From Stentor coeruleus (lineage: Eukaryota > Ciliophora > Heterotrichea > Heterotrichida > Stentoridae), in the NCBI GenBank assembly GCA_001970955.1, contig MPUH01000884.1:1-30703 (forward strand): DNA of 30,703 nt. The letters run 5' to 3'. The translations under genes were made by a program, and so were the position numbers. Positions 1 through 9,017 of the stretch are shown here, in pieces. The notes below the pieces were generated by a model that did no database searches, was not told the origin of the DNA, and saw only the letters and a program-made list of their open reading frames with translations. Every line of letters begins with the position of its first letter. Position 1 is the stretch's first letter.

Positions 1-192
1 CCCTAAGTCTATCACTTCAAATATAATATCTTCCCCAATTCCAAAATTGCTGATTAAAATCTCATCTTCCCCATGCACATAAAATTCAAAACCTTAAAAC
101 CTCTCCTATCACAATAAAAAATACCATACATCCAATAAACCTACCAAAAAATCTTATTTATCCTAATCACGATAATATCTGCATATAATAAT

Positions 193-2739
193 ATGGATAC
201 TACATTTTGTTCATTCCTAAAAGAATGCAATCAAAAGGCAGTCTTATTCTACATCCTGCAACATCGACCTTTGCAATTCTCATTTCTCTTCCCACACATC
301 AGAATCTTCATCTAAGCACATAATAAAATTTTATATAACCAAAAACCATGAAAGTCTTAAAACAACTCAAGACTCTTTATCAGCATTAGAAAGTATCACA
401 TATGAAAAAATAAACAATCTTATAGAAGTTCTTATTAAAACATCAAATACTCTTATCAATACGGCAAATGCTGAGACAAAAAAACTTGAAAACTTTTTGT
501 ATTATGTGACAAGAAGCAAAGAAACTCTAAACAGCTGTTTTGATGTAAATTTCAAAGACCAAAACAAGAAATTATATGATTTTATAAGTAATATAATCAA
601 AAATCAATGGATAGACATGGATCAAGGGGTGTTTGACCAGGCTGAAAATGCAAAATCAAGAATCGAAAATGCTGAAAACCTGATAAGTTATGGCTTTTAT
701 ACAGGAAATGATAACTTTAAAAACTCAAATAAGACTTATGACATTATTGAAACTCAACAGCTTCTTGATGAAATCGAAAAACTCAAAAACGAAAAAGATT
801 TTCTTAACATACAATATGAAGAAACAACTAAAAAATGCTATGAAATAACAAGTCAAATAGACAAATTAAAAAGAGAATTTATGAAATAATATCATCAAAA
901 GATGAGAAAATCAAAACATTTGAAAATGAATTACAAAGAAAAACAGAAGATATTAATAGTCTTAAAGTAAAAGTTAATGACAAAAAAAAAAAAATATTAT
1001 CTAAAAAAGAGACACATGTTAAAAATATTCAGTTTCTACAAGTTTTTTAAAAACTTTTTATTGATTGTATTGTTAGAAAAAGAAGATATTGAAAAAACTT
1101 GAATACTGTGAATGCTGAAAAAATAATGTTACAAGAGAGAATTTATGAGATGCAAGAAGAATCAAAACAGACTTGTTATGAAATTAAAGAATTGAAAGAT
1201 AAAATTAAGATGCTGGAAAAAGAAATTAAAAATGTGATTAAAGATTGTATGTTTAATGTAGAACAATTAGAAGTTGAAAAAATGAATTTAGAACTTGTGG
1301 TGGATAAGATGAAAACGGAAATTAATTCGTTGAATAGCACGATCGAATCAATAAAAAGTTCACCTTGCCAACGTGCAGAATCTTTTGGCCTCCGAAACCC
1401 AAGGTTTTCTATAAGCCCTTTTGAATTTCAAGAAGAAATCTCTAGAAATACAATCCAATTAGATAACTCTTTGGAAACACCATCTATAGAATCCCCATAT
1501 GCTGCAATAATGGGTTTAACTCAAGAAAACACCAAACTAAAATCCAACCTAGAAAAAGAAATTAAAGTAAATTTCGAACTCTCCCAAAAACTCTTCAAAT
1601 TAACTAACAACGAAGACCAAACAGTAAAAGAAACCGATACAAAAAAATGGAATTTCGATCAATTCGTAAAAAAAAGCAAAAATATTCACGAATTAGCTTT
1701 GAATAAAATGCAACAGAAAATTGATATTACGACTAAAGAAAGTGAGGAACTTGAAGAAGAAATTATCACTTTAAAAAAGAAAATAAAGGATTTGGAAACA
1801 GAAAAGCAAATGTCTATTAGGGATATTATTAAAGCTCAAGAAATATTAGATAACACTGAAGTTGAAGATTCAAGTGATTTCAGTAAAACAATACAAAAAT
1901 CAATGACTTTTAATTTTACTACTTATAAAAACCCAAATAAAGAACTTGAGCAGAAATTGACTAAACAAATTGAAGAAGCCCAAAAAATAATTATTAGCCT
2001 AAACAATGGTGAGAATGAAATCAAGAAACTAAGAACTGATTATGAAGCAGCTTCTTCAATAATTGAACAACTTCAGATAGAGAAAGAAAATTTATCAAAA
2101 AAAATATTAGAAATTAAGAATGAAGATAAGAAAATTAAGCAAATTTTAGTGGGTTTGAAAGTGGAAAATAATAATTTGAAAGATGAAAATTGTTTTATAT
2201 ATAATCAAGTTATAATGAAACTTAAGGCATCTAATAACTTACTTAAGACTGATTTTAAACCTTTAAGTCTGATAAGTGGATTCAAATCTATACCTTTTGA
2301 GAAGTTTTCATGTGCAATTAATTATAAGAATTATTTTGAAACTTATGATGAAAAGTTTATAGCTGAAATTGGTGATAATTTATATCTGATAGATAAAAGG
2401 ACAATGGATAAAAAAGCATCATATCCTTTAGGACACAATAAATTCAGAGGTTTTTCTGTATCTCCTAATGAAAAATGTGTTTTATTTCATAATAAAAATG
2501 AAATAAACTTATTTGAAGTTACAAATGAAAAAATAAACTTGAAAGTCTGTTTTTCTATAGGGAAAGTTCAATTAATAAACGTGTTATTTACAAAAAACTC
2601 AATGTTTATGGTAGCTTTTGATAGTGAAACAAATTCATATGTTTGGAGTACTTCAGACGGGAACATGATAAAAATCCTACAAAAGAAAAGCGGAATTGCA
2701 ATAGAAAGCGTGTTTGGTAGTCTTCCCAATTTACTTTAA
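193..2739 (+). pseudogene. Broken coiled-coil protein with C-terminal WD-like segment
   Basis: Protein-coding signal runs through this interval in several frames. ATG 193 opens a short frame (MDTTFCSFLKECNQ...). A second frame is open 221-889, a third segment is open from about 871 to 1050, a short stretch follows near 1060-1090, and a long frame runs 1093-2739. All encode lysine/glutamate-rich coiled coil. The last ~130 codons change to a beta-rich, WD40-like segment (NLYLIDKR, NSYVWSTSDG) that stops after about three blades, fewer than a normal propeller. The downstream breaks each need one extra base and lie in A or T runs (A5 near 869, T6/A5 near 1043, A6 near 1092). The first break, near 235, goes the opposite way. 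No intron of 15 or 16 nt with the local consensus repairs them. It is either a decaying gene or one with homopolymer errors. The 192 bases upstream are C-rich and G-poor, as before other plus-strand genes here. Function unknown. Confidence 0.5.
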
Positions 2740-2793
2740 ACTATTCCATTTAAAAACCTTATCATAATTATATATTTTAAATACATATTTTAG

Positions 2794-3192
2794 ATTATAG
2801 AGGATTTTTGCAAGTATATTATAAGAAAATTTATTAACACTGATTGGAATAAAGTTAATAAATTTCCTAATAAGACAATAAGAAAGCATATGAAGAGTTC
2901 TTTAGAAATAGTTCTGAAGATTGCTTTGAAAAAACTAGGTTTAGGCTTCTTTAGCTCTTTTTCCCAATGGCTTTTGAGGGTTTTTACTGCTGGTCCTAAG
3001 GCTGCGATGTCCGGTATTTCGAAGGGGTTTTTTGAGTTTGGAGGTGATTCTCTATAGTATTTTAGAGCTTGGAATATTCAACCAAAGAACAAGTCGTTTA
3101 TGTACCACGAATCATTGTATGGAAAAGTTGCCATGCTTATTAGTATAGGTGAATTTAATCTAAGTAACAGCAATATGCAAAATATGTGCTAG
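2794..3192 (+). pseudogene. Orphan open frame interrupted by TAG
   Basis: In the same frame as the preceding broken gene, reading is open from 2794 to a TAG at 3055-3057 and again to a TAG at 3190-3192. The first ATG is at 2890. The translation looks protein-like (KSSLEIVLKIALKKLGLGFF, then SGISKGFFEFGGDSL, and after the TAG YFRAWNIQPKNKSFMYHESL) with normal amino-acid variety and no low complexity. No 15/16-nt intron removes the TAG: the nearest GT...AG is 14 nt and would shift frame. I do not recognise the family. It may be the decayed tail of the upstream gene or a separate gene relic. Confidence 0.3.
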
Positions 3193-3294
3193 GGAAAAAT
3201 AAAAGATGATAAGAGTTTTGTATGGTTAAATTGAGGAAAGGGGATGATGATGATTTTTGTTGGGTTTTAGATAGTTTTTAATGGTATTGGGAAG

Positions 3295-3372
3295 TGTGGT
3301 GTGAGTGAAGATAGATGGAGTTCTATAAATATCTGTGGTGTGAGTGAAGATGGATGGAGTTCTATAAATATC
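3295..3372. repeat. 39-bp tandem repeat, two copies
   Basis: Copies at 3295-3333 and 3334-3372 begin TGTGGTGTGAGTGAAGAT and differ at a single position (A/G). It lies in non-coding sequence and no function is apparent. Confidence 0.9.
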
Positions 3373-4362
3373 TGGGTTGACCATTTTTATATGTAAGTTT
3401 GGGAATCCTAAAGGTAAGTTATGCAGAGTAGTTTATGGCTTAAAGAAAAAGTTATGGGTTTAGGGAGAAAGGGTAGAGATGATAGATTTTTAGAGGATTG
3501 TGGCTAAGAAGTTCATTTTGGCTTTGTTTTGATTATTCCTTTGGGAGTTTAAATGGTTTTTACTGTGTTGATTTAATATAAAATTAGCACATTTCTCTAT
3601 CAAGTATTTTAAAAATGCACCATATTAACTCTCAAACATATATTTTAAGAGTATTTTTCTATGCAAATTAGTTTAAAGGCTTTAAAGTTTTATGCTTTTA
3701 AAACAGTTTAGACTCTTTGGAAGATACTAGCATAACTTTTTTTTATGAGTTTTTCATAATCAAAATTATCGAATCTAATTTTTATTAATTACAATATTTT
3801 AAATTTTTCACTTGTTAAAATACTAAGCTGATTGTTGACTTTAAATTCTTGATAATAAAAACATTAATATTAGTTTTCTATGTATTATTGATTTTTTAGA
3901 AATACTATGGGAATTTAGTTATATACTTACAATTTTTTATGATTTTATTCACACAATCAGAAGAAAAAAATTGTGTATAAAACACAATCATCAATATGAA
4001 TATCATGCTAACAATCATATTTACAGGTAAAAACCATAACCAATAATTTAATTTTTCAATATACAAATTTTAATTCTATGGTCATGTATATTTTCTATAT
4101 AAACTAAAACTTATCATCCTTAACCACGAACTTTTCATATATCTGAAAACTAAAAACTATAAAATTATATAAAAAACTAAAAACATCAAAAAATATCTTA
4201 AACATATTTCTCAGCTTAAAATATCCTTTTCTACATCAGTTTTCACGAATTTTATCATAAAAATCACTACTAATCTATAAAAAAATCTGATATAAAAAGA
4301 CATTTATTCATAAAATAAACACACATCCATAATCATATAAAAAATATTAACTAACTAATGTA

Positions 4363-5199
4363 TTAGCTAAAATCCATACTAAGATTTTCTATATGTTGAA
4401 TATTGCATAACTCTGTATATCTATTTCCCCTTCTAAAAAAGTAAATAGTAAATTGTGAATTGGGACTATTGTATTCATGATATTTTGCCTCTTTGAAATA
4501 CGTAAACTCTTTTATATTGCAATTAAAAGCTCGGGCTATATATGTTATAATCAACCCTTCTGCATTTTCAGAGACATCACATATCCAATTTACCCATTCT
4601 TCCTTTTTTATTTCAGATTCTTGTAAAGAAAAGTTTTCCTTAAAGTTTTCTAAAACTATAATTCTACACAAAATATCAACATAATTCATGCTAACAGAGA
4701 GAAGCTTGTATATATCATCGATGTCCGTATAAATGTTTAGATTTTGCATAAGTATCTGGATAAATTGTTTAAAATCATCAACAGTAATGCGGCAATTCAT
4801 GAAATCCTTCAAATCACTTACATGAATAACTCTATTGAGTATTTCCATAAATTTCTCTTGTTTTAGCTTACATTCTTCTAATTCAGTTAATTGATTTTTG
4901 TTGTAAATCAATTCTATGTACATTCTTAGAAAAAGCTCATACAGATGATAGTTATTTTCTTCTTTTCTATATGCTAATATATGATGTTTTATAAGAGTAG
5001 GTTTCGAATTGAAGAATTCCTCACAATAATCTTCTACTTGATTTTTTCCATGAGCGCATGGAAGTTTTACCCAATTTAATTTACTCATATTTTTATTATG
5101 TAGATAAAAAACACTCAACAGGGTAAAATTTTCCATAAAATTTCCTAAATTTCTAAGTAAAATTTTCATCTCAAAAAACTCAAAGCTTAAAACTTTCAA
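4363..5199 (-). CDS. Otubain-like (peptidase C65) protein, probably inactive
   Basis: A 278-residue frame ending in TAA. The C-terminal two thirds resemble the otubain deubiquitinase fold: residues 170-200 match the helix before the conserved segment, 209-235 (SENAEGLIITYIARAFNCNI) match the otubain 'EADHIHIIALAQALSVSI' region, and 251-263 (FTIYFFRRGNRYTE) match the final strand that normally carries the catalytic histidine in RPGHYD. Here that position is Arg260. The catalytic loop normally GDGNCF appears as EENNYH (80-85), with Asn83 at the cysteine position. The protein would then be a non-catalytic ubiquitin-binding homologue; this is an alignment by eye. Residues 38-64 contain an isolated C-H...C pattern that could be a RING remnant. 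The true start may be Met38 (MSKLNWVKLPC, codon 5086-5088), because the first 37 residues look like read-through of the leader. Confidence 0.45.
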   Translation of the reverse strand: MKVLSFEFFEMKILLRNLGNFMENFTLLSVFYLHNKNMSKLNWVKLPCAHGKNQVEDYCEEFFNSKPTLIKHHILAYRKEENNYHLYELFLRMYIELIYNKNQLTELEECKLKQEKFMEILNRVIHVSDLKDFMNCRITVDDFKQFIQILMQNLNIYTDIDDIYKLLSVSMNYVDILCRIIVLENFKENFSLQESEIKKEEWVNWICDVSENAEGLIITYIARAFNCNIKEFTYFKEAKYHEYNSPNSQFTIYFFRRGNRYTELCNIQHIENLSMDFS

Positions 5200-5272
5200 C
5201 TATAACTAAACTTATAATTCCTATCTTTCTTATATATAATAATTTTTCTCTCTATGATTATTATCTATTAAA

Positions 5273-7156
5273 TTACCTGTTTTTATTCCCTGTAAAAGCA
5301 GAACACAAGAGCTTCTCCAAATTAGCAAAAGGTGCTTCAACAAGCAAATATACCGGTAAAGACAAAGCATAAGATAAAACCACACAAACAAGTGCATCTC
5401 TAAACTGCGTCAAAGCATAATACTGCATGCCAACATTTTGACTAGCCGTAACACCAAAAATCAACCCAAACTGTACCAAAAAGCAAGAAAAAGTAAGTTT
5501 GGCTAAAGGACTAAAAACCTTATGCGATAATATCGAACTAACAAATCTAATTTTACCACAAAGTAAAGGTAAAACAGTACAAGATAATGCCAGACCATAA
5601 AGTAAACGTTGAGTTGATAAGAAAATATAATGTTGCCAAGGTGTCCATAGATCAGGAATGTTAGTATTTTCATATAATTCAAATTGTATTGCTATAAGAA
5701 AATATGCTAGTCCAATACCAAATATAAATATTATATAACTGAATTTTGGGTGTTTGGAATATAGGATAATATAACTAGCTATATGATCAGAATGTGTGTC
5801 TGTTTCTTTAGAAATATATTGTTTGTAGTATCTGAGGAATATAAAACCACAGAATAAGCCTAAGACATAAGGGAAAAACCGGGTATAAGGTTTTGTGTAA
5901 TGAATGTGATAAAAGTCTCGATCACCACCTGAGAAGTTTTTAGAAGATGGTGGAAAGGAGGAATAATCGTAAGCTTGAGCTATTGAATATGAGATTATTA
6001 TCCCTGCTATATACATTATTAACTGTAGTGACCATGAAAACCATCTGGCTGTGCGGTAGTACATAACAGTTAATAAAGTTCCTAAGACAAAAAATTGAAA
6101 ATCATTAGCTAGATACCATCCCACTCCTAAGCATTGATTCCCATATCCACTAGGGATAAAATTGTTCATAAACACTAAAACAGTCCACCAATACTCATCA
6201 CAATCTTTAATAATAATATCTGTATTATACCACATAGTCCCAGTATTCATTGAAGGGAGAATATTATTATATAATATCAAAAAAAAGGCATACACAGGAA
6301 GTATCCTTAATATCCTATGAACAAATACCAAAATCCATCCTAAAGTGCCGAATTTGCCTCTTTTCTTTTCAACTTCTTGTAACAACAAAAAACCTAATAA
6401 AAACCCTCCCATCCAGAAAAACGCATCTACACAGTAACTTCCAGAATACACGAACTTACCCCAAAAAGTACCAAAAATATCAACCATTTCATAGAAATTA
6501 TACACAGCCATATGTGTTTTAAAGCTAAAACAGTGAATATTTATAACCTGTACCATACATATAACCCTAATTCCATCAAGAACACTTGAATAATCATTAT
6601 CTTTAGCTACACGTTTTTGCATAAGAGCCTTATAGTTAGCTTTTAAAGAAAAACAATACAAGAAATTTGTCAAAAAGCCTTTTTGTGGCCTTGAAGGTAA
6701 GTAAATCCCTAAAAACCCAAGAATAAATAGTAAAATAAGCATAAGCAATATAAAATACGCTGATGGGGGATATGGAATTGAATTTATTGACCCAACTTGA
6801 AGGTGGGAATCTGGAAGATTCTCATTAAAAAAGTTTTGTACGTCATCAGCTTTGCATGTGTTTGGTAAACATATGCCTATATGAGTTTGAAACCAAGATG
6901 TTGGGACATGAATTGTATAAAATGTAAGACTAGGATCTCTAATACATGTTTCATAATGACCAAGTTCATTAAGACCTTTTCCTGAATATGATAATATAGA
7001 TAAGTCTACTGATGATAAATCTTTTGAAAGAACAGAAACTAAAGTGTCGTTAAATGTTCTATATAAAGATTCAGAGCATTTTGAACTATGGGCTATTAGG
7101 ATAAAAGCTAGTAATAGCAGAGGAGACATTTTTATAAAGTTGAGTTTTATAAGCAT
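5273..7156 (-). CDS. NRF-6-like acyltransferase-3 membrane protein
   Basis: A 627-residue multipass protein with the architecture of the nose-resistant-to-fluoxetine (NRF-6/NDG-4) family. There is a signal peptide at about 10-27 (MSPLLLLAFILIAHSS), an extracytoplasmic NRF domain with the typical GICLPNTC cysteine motif (93-100; other Cys 71 and 101), a first membrane helix at about 134-154, then the acyltransferase-3 domain from about 190 (SSVLDGIRVICMVQVINIH with His208, and YCVDAFFWMGGFLLGF) and roughly ten more hydrophobic helices. Family members are predicted to move acyl groups across or within membranes; the substrate here is unknown. The start at 7156 is the longest, but Met10 (codon 7127-7129) gives a more conventional signal peptide. 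No introns. It lies 73 bp upstream of the otubain-like gene on the same strand. Confidence 0.9.
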   Translation of the reverse strand: MLIKLNFIKMSPLLLLAFILIAHSSKCSESLYRTFNDTLVSVLSKDLSSVDLSILSYSGKGLNELGHYETCIRDPSLTFYTIHVPTSWFQTHIGICLPNTCKADDVQNFFNENLPDSHLQVGSINSIPYPPSAYFILLMLILLFILGFLGIYLPSRPQKGFLTNFLYCFSLKANYKALMQKRVAKDNDYSSVLDGIRVICMVQVINIHCFSFKTHMAVYNFYEMVDIFGTFWGKFVYSGSYCVDAFFWMGGFLLGFLLLQEVEKKRGKFGTLGWILVFVHRILRILPVYAFFLILYNNILPSMNTGTMWYNTDIIIKDCDEYWWTVLVFMNNFIPSGYGNQCLGVGWYLANDFQFFVLGTLLTVMYYRTARWFSWSLQLIMYIAGIIISYSIAQAYDYSSFPPSSKNFSGGDRDFYHIHYTKPYTRFFPYVLGLFCGFIFLRYYKQYISKETDTHSDHIASYIILYSKHPKFSYIIFIFGIGLAYFLIAIQFELYENTNIPDLWTPWQHYIFLSTQRLLYGLALSCTVLPLLCGKIRFVSSILSHKVFSPLAKLTFSCFLVQFGLIFGVTASQNVGMQYYALTQFRDALVCVVLSYALSLPVYLLVEAPFANLEKLLCSAFTGNKNR

Positions 7157-7772
7157 ATTAAAATCTTTGCAGTTATAAGTAAGGGAAATGTATTAGATGT
7201 GTTTAAGTTTATTATAGATGATAATGATTATTTTATGGGTTAGGGATTATATGTTTATTTGTTTAGAATAATATAGTTATGCTATTGTATTAAAGAGAAG
7301 TAGTAAGAAATGTTATGATAAGAATTATTACAATGGTATATGAATTGCCTATGTTTTCTTTGTATACATAAATAAAATTCATAATATCTTAAGATCTATG
7401 CTGTTCTAGCTAAAAATATTATCTCTAAAGATTTGACAGTACCAAGAAAAATGTTGATCAGAGATAGGGTTTTTTATTACTTTTTCGATATCAAGTAATA
7501 AAGAATATCTTCTTTTTATTACTCAAACATATTTACAATTTACCAGTTCTCAACAATCTTTTATCTATTTTCACATGCAACCAATAGCACAACCTTTAAA
7601 CTCTCTACACTGATTTACATAGTAATTTCCAAAACCTCCTTCCATAAATCATAATTCCCTTCTAACCTAAAATAAGCATACCAATTAATCAACTTCATAT
7701 AAAATTTTCATATACCATAATAAATATATACATAAATTCTATTCCTAACACCCACTACACAATTTTACCTCA
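7157..7772. other. Intergenic spacer
   Basis: 616 bp between two minus-strand genes. The plus strand is G-rich at about 7180-7320 (5' flank of the acyltransferase gene) and C-rich at 7560-7770 (3' flank of the actin-like gene). No coding frame, RNA gene or repeat recognised. Confidence 0.5.
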
Positions 7773-7824
7773 TTAAAAGCATTTTCTATGGACAACAGGA
7801 GCTCCAAACTCATCATATTCCCCT

Positions 7825-7963
7825 CTATTAATCCACATCTTAAACTTATCCAAAGAACTTAATATTGCCCCACCAATCCAAGCAAGATATTTTCTTTCAC
7901 TATTAATCCACATCTTAAACTTATCCAAAGAACTTAATATTGCCCCACCAATCCAAGCAAGAT
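7825..7963 (-). repeat. 75-bp in-frame duplication in actin-like gene
   Basis: 64 bp are identical at 7825-7888 and 7900-7963 (offset 75 bp, 11-bp spacer TATTTTCTTTC-like between). The offset equals 25 codons, so the frame is kept and the WIGGAILSSL segment of actin appears twice. It could be a real slippage duplication or an assembly join. Confidence 0.95.
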
Positions 7964-8846
7964 GTTTTTTTTTAGGTGGTGCTTTAACAACAATATCAAT
8001 ATTACTTGGAGCTAAGCTTTTAATATCCCTATTAAGTTTTTCTTTAATTTTCTGAAACATAGTATTCCCCCACTTAATATAATATTCCCACATAATTGTC
8101 TTCTAATATCCGCATCACATTTAACCGCAGAATTATATACAAGTTCATGAATCCCAGCTTGATCAACTCCATACAACAAAGGCTGAAATAAAATCTCAGG
8201 ACTTTTAAACCTTTCAACTGACAAAATAATCTTATTCCCATCAGGTAACTCATATTCTCTAGTAATCCCTGAAGAAATCCCTAAAGAATTTAATTCTTGC
8301 TGATAATCAGTAGATAAATAACAGTATTTTTCCTTTATATCCTGAGCAACTTCAAACTCTTTACTATGTGGTAAATCAATTCCACTAGTTTTAAGATTTG
8401 TTATTAAGAAATTCGTTATTTCCTCACCACCTATAGGTAATTTTAATGTTGCTTGTGGTAAAGCATATCCTTCATAAATTGGGACAATAAAAGTTTCATT
8501 TAAGCCACTTTCTATAACAATACCTGTAGTTCTACCTGTAGCAAAAAGAGACATTACGCTTGAATTAGCTAGATAAAAACCCCACAACTAAAAGTTTCAA
8601 ACATGACTTCTGTGATTTTTTCTCTATATTGTCTTTTATTTAATGGTGGTTCCATTATGAGGATTTGACTTTGATTTGGATCTACTATAAGTTGATTGAA
8701 AAATATGTGATGATAGATTTTATCGATTTCTTCCCAGTTTTGGACTGTAGAATATTTCATTGGATGAGATAAAGTTAGAATATCCCTTTTTTCCATAGCT
8801 TCTCGGCCAATATACATGTCTTTATGGTCAATTGTTACTGCCCCAG

Positions 8847-8861
8847 CTAATTTTGGTCAAC
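8847..8861 (-). other. Candidate 15-nt intron or nonsense-bearing exon
   Basis: On the minus strand this reads GTTGACCAAAATTAG, starting GT, ending TAG and 15 nt long. Removing it deletes the in-frame TGA of the actin-like gene (phase 1). Against an intron: it lacks the GTRA start and TATNTAG end shared by the three convincing introns here, and its codons translate as the conserved actin VGRPK motif except that Arg is TGA. Confidence 0.4.
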
Positions 8862-9017
8862 CTACTACTGTTTCTTCGATAATTTTTGGTGAGTCATGAC
8901 CGGAAAGCCCTGCACGGATTAAATAAGAACCGATGTCGACTATGATTGCTTCAGTTGTGTCATGATCCATTTTAGATTTTTTTAATAGGATAGAGATCGG
9001 ATTATTTACTTTATAAA

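Larger units (their letters stand above)
2740..4362. other. Gene-poor convergent interval
   Basis: 1.6 kb between the 3' ends of two convergent genes. It holds an orphan open frame (2794-3192) and a 39-bp tandem repeat (3295-3372), both listed separately. The left part is G-rich on the plus strand and the right part (about 3950-4360) is C-rich, as expected if both ends are 3' flanks of facing genes. No RNA gene or other coding frame could be recognised. Confidence 0.6.
7773..8970 (-). pseudogene. Divergent actin-like gene, interrupted
   Basis: The translation follows conventional actin from end to end: VDIGSYLIRAGLSGHDSPKI, REAMEKRDILTLSHPMKYS, FETF, GRTTGIVIESG, VPIYEGYALP, QDIKEKYCYLSTDYQQE, ERFKSPEILFQPLL, SAVKCDADIRRQL, LSGG, KSLAPS, WIGGAILSSL and the actin C terminus VVHRKCF. 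Start ATG is at 8968-8970 (MDHDTTEA). It is broken in four ways: a TGA at the conserved Arg of VGRP (8855-8857); a -1 frameshift in a G4 run (about 8580-8583); a -1 frameshift in a G5 run (about 8069-8073); and an in-frame 75-bp duplication repeating LAWIGGAILSSLDKFKMWIN. Without the duplication, and counting one base for each shift, the length is about 374 codons, matching the normal 375-377. It may be a pseudogene or a divergent actin with sequence errors. It diverges from the WD40 gene with 47 bp between starts. Confidence 0.8.

Noticed and set aside
1-6. CCCTAA at the left edge as telomere
   Set aside because: Only six bases, with no repeat; heterotrich telomere repeats would show several units.
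497-497. TTG at 497 and at 1099 as start codons
   Set aside because: Coding sequence continues upstream of both in related frames; they are frame-break artefacts, not starts.
3044-3057. An intron removing the TAG of the orphan frame
   Set aside because: The GT...AG span is 14 nt and its removal would shift the open downstream frame.
8569-8600. A GT...AG intron at the first actin frameshift
   Set aside because: The 15-nt candidate GTTTGAAACTTTTAG keeps the frame and leaves the stop. The 20-nt alternative has the wrong length and deletes the conserved MFETF.
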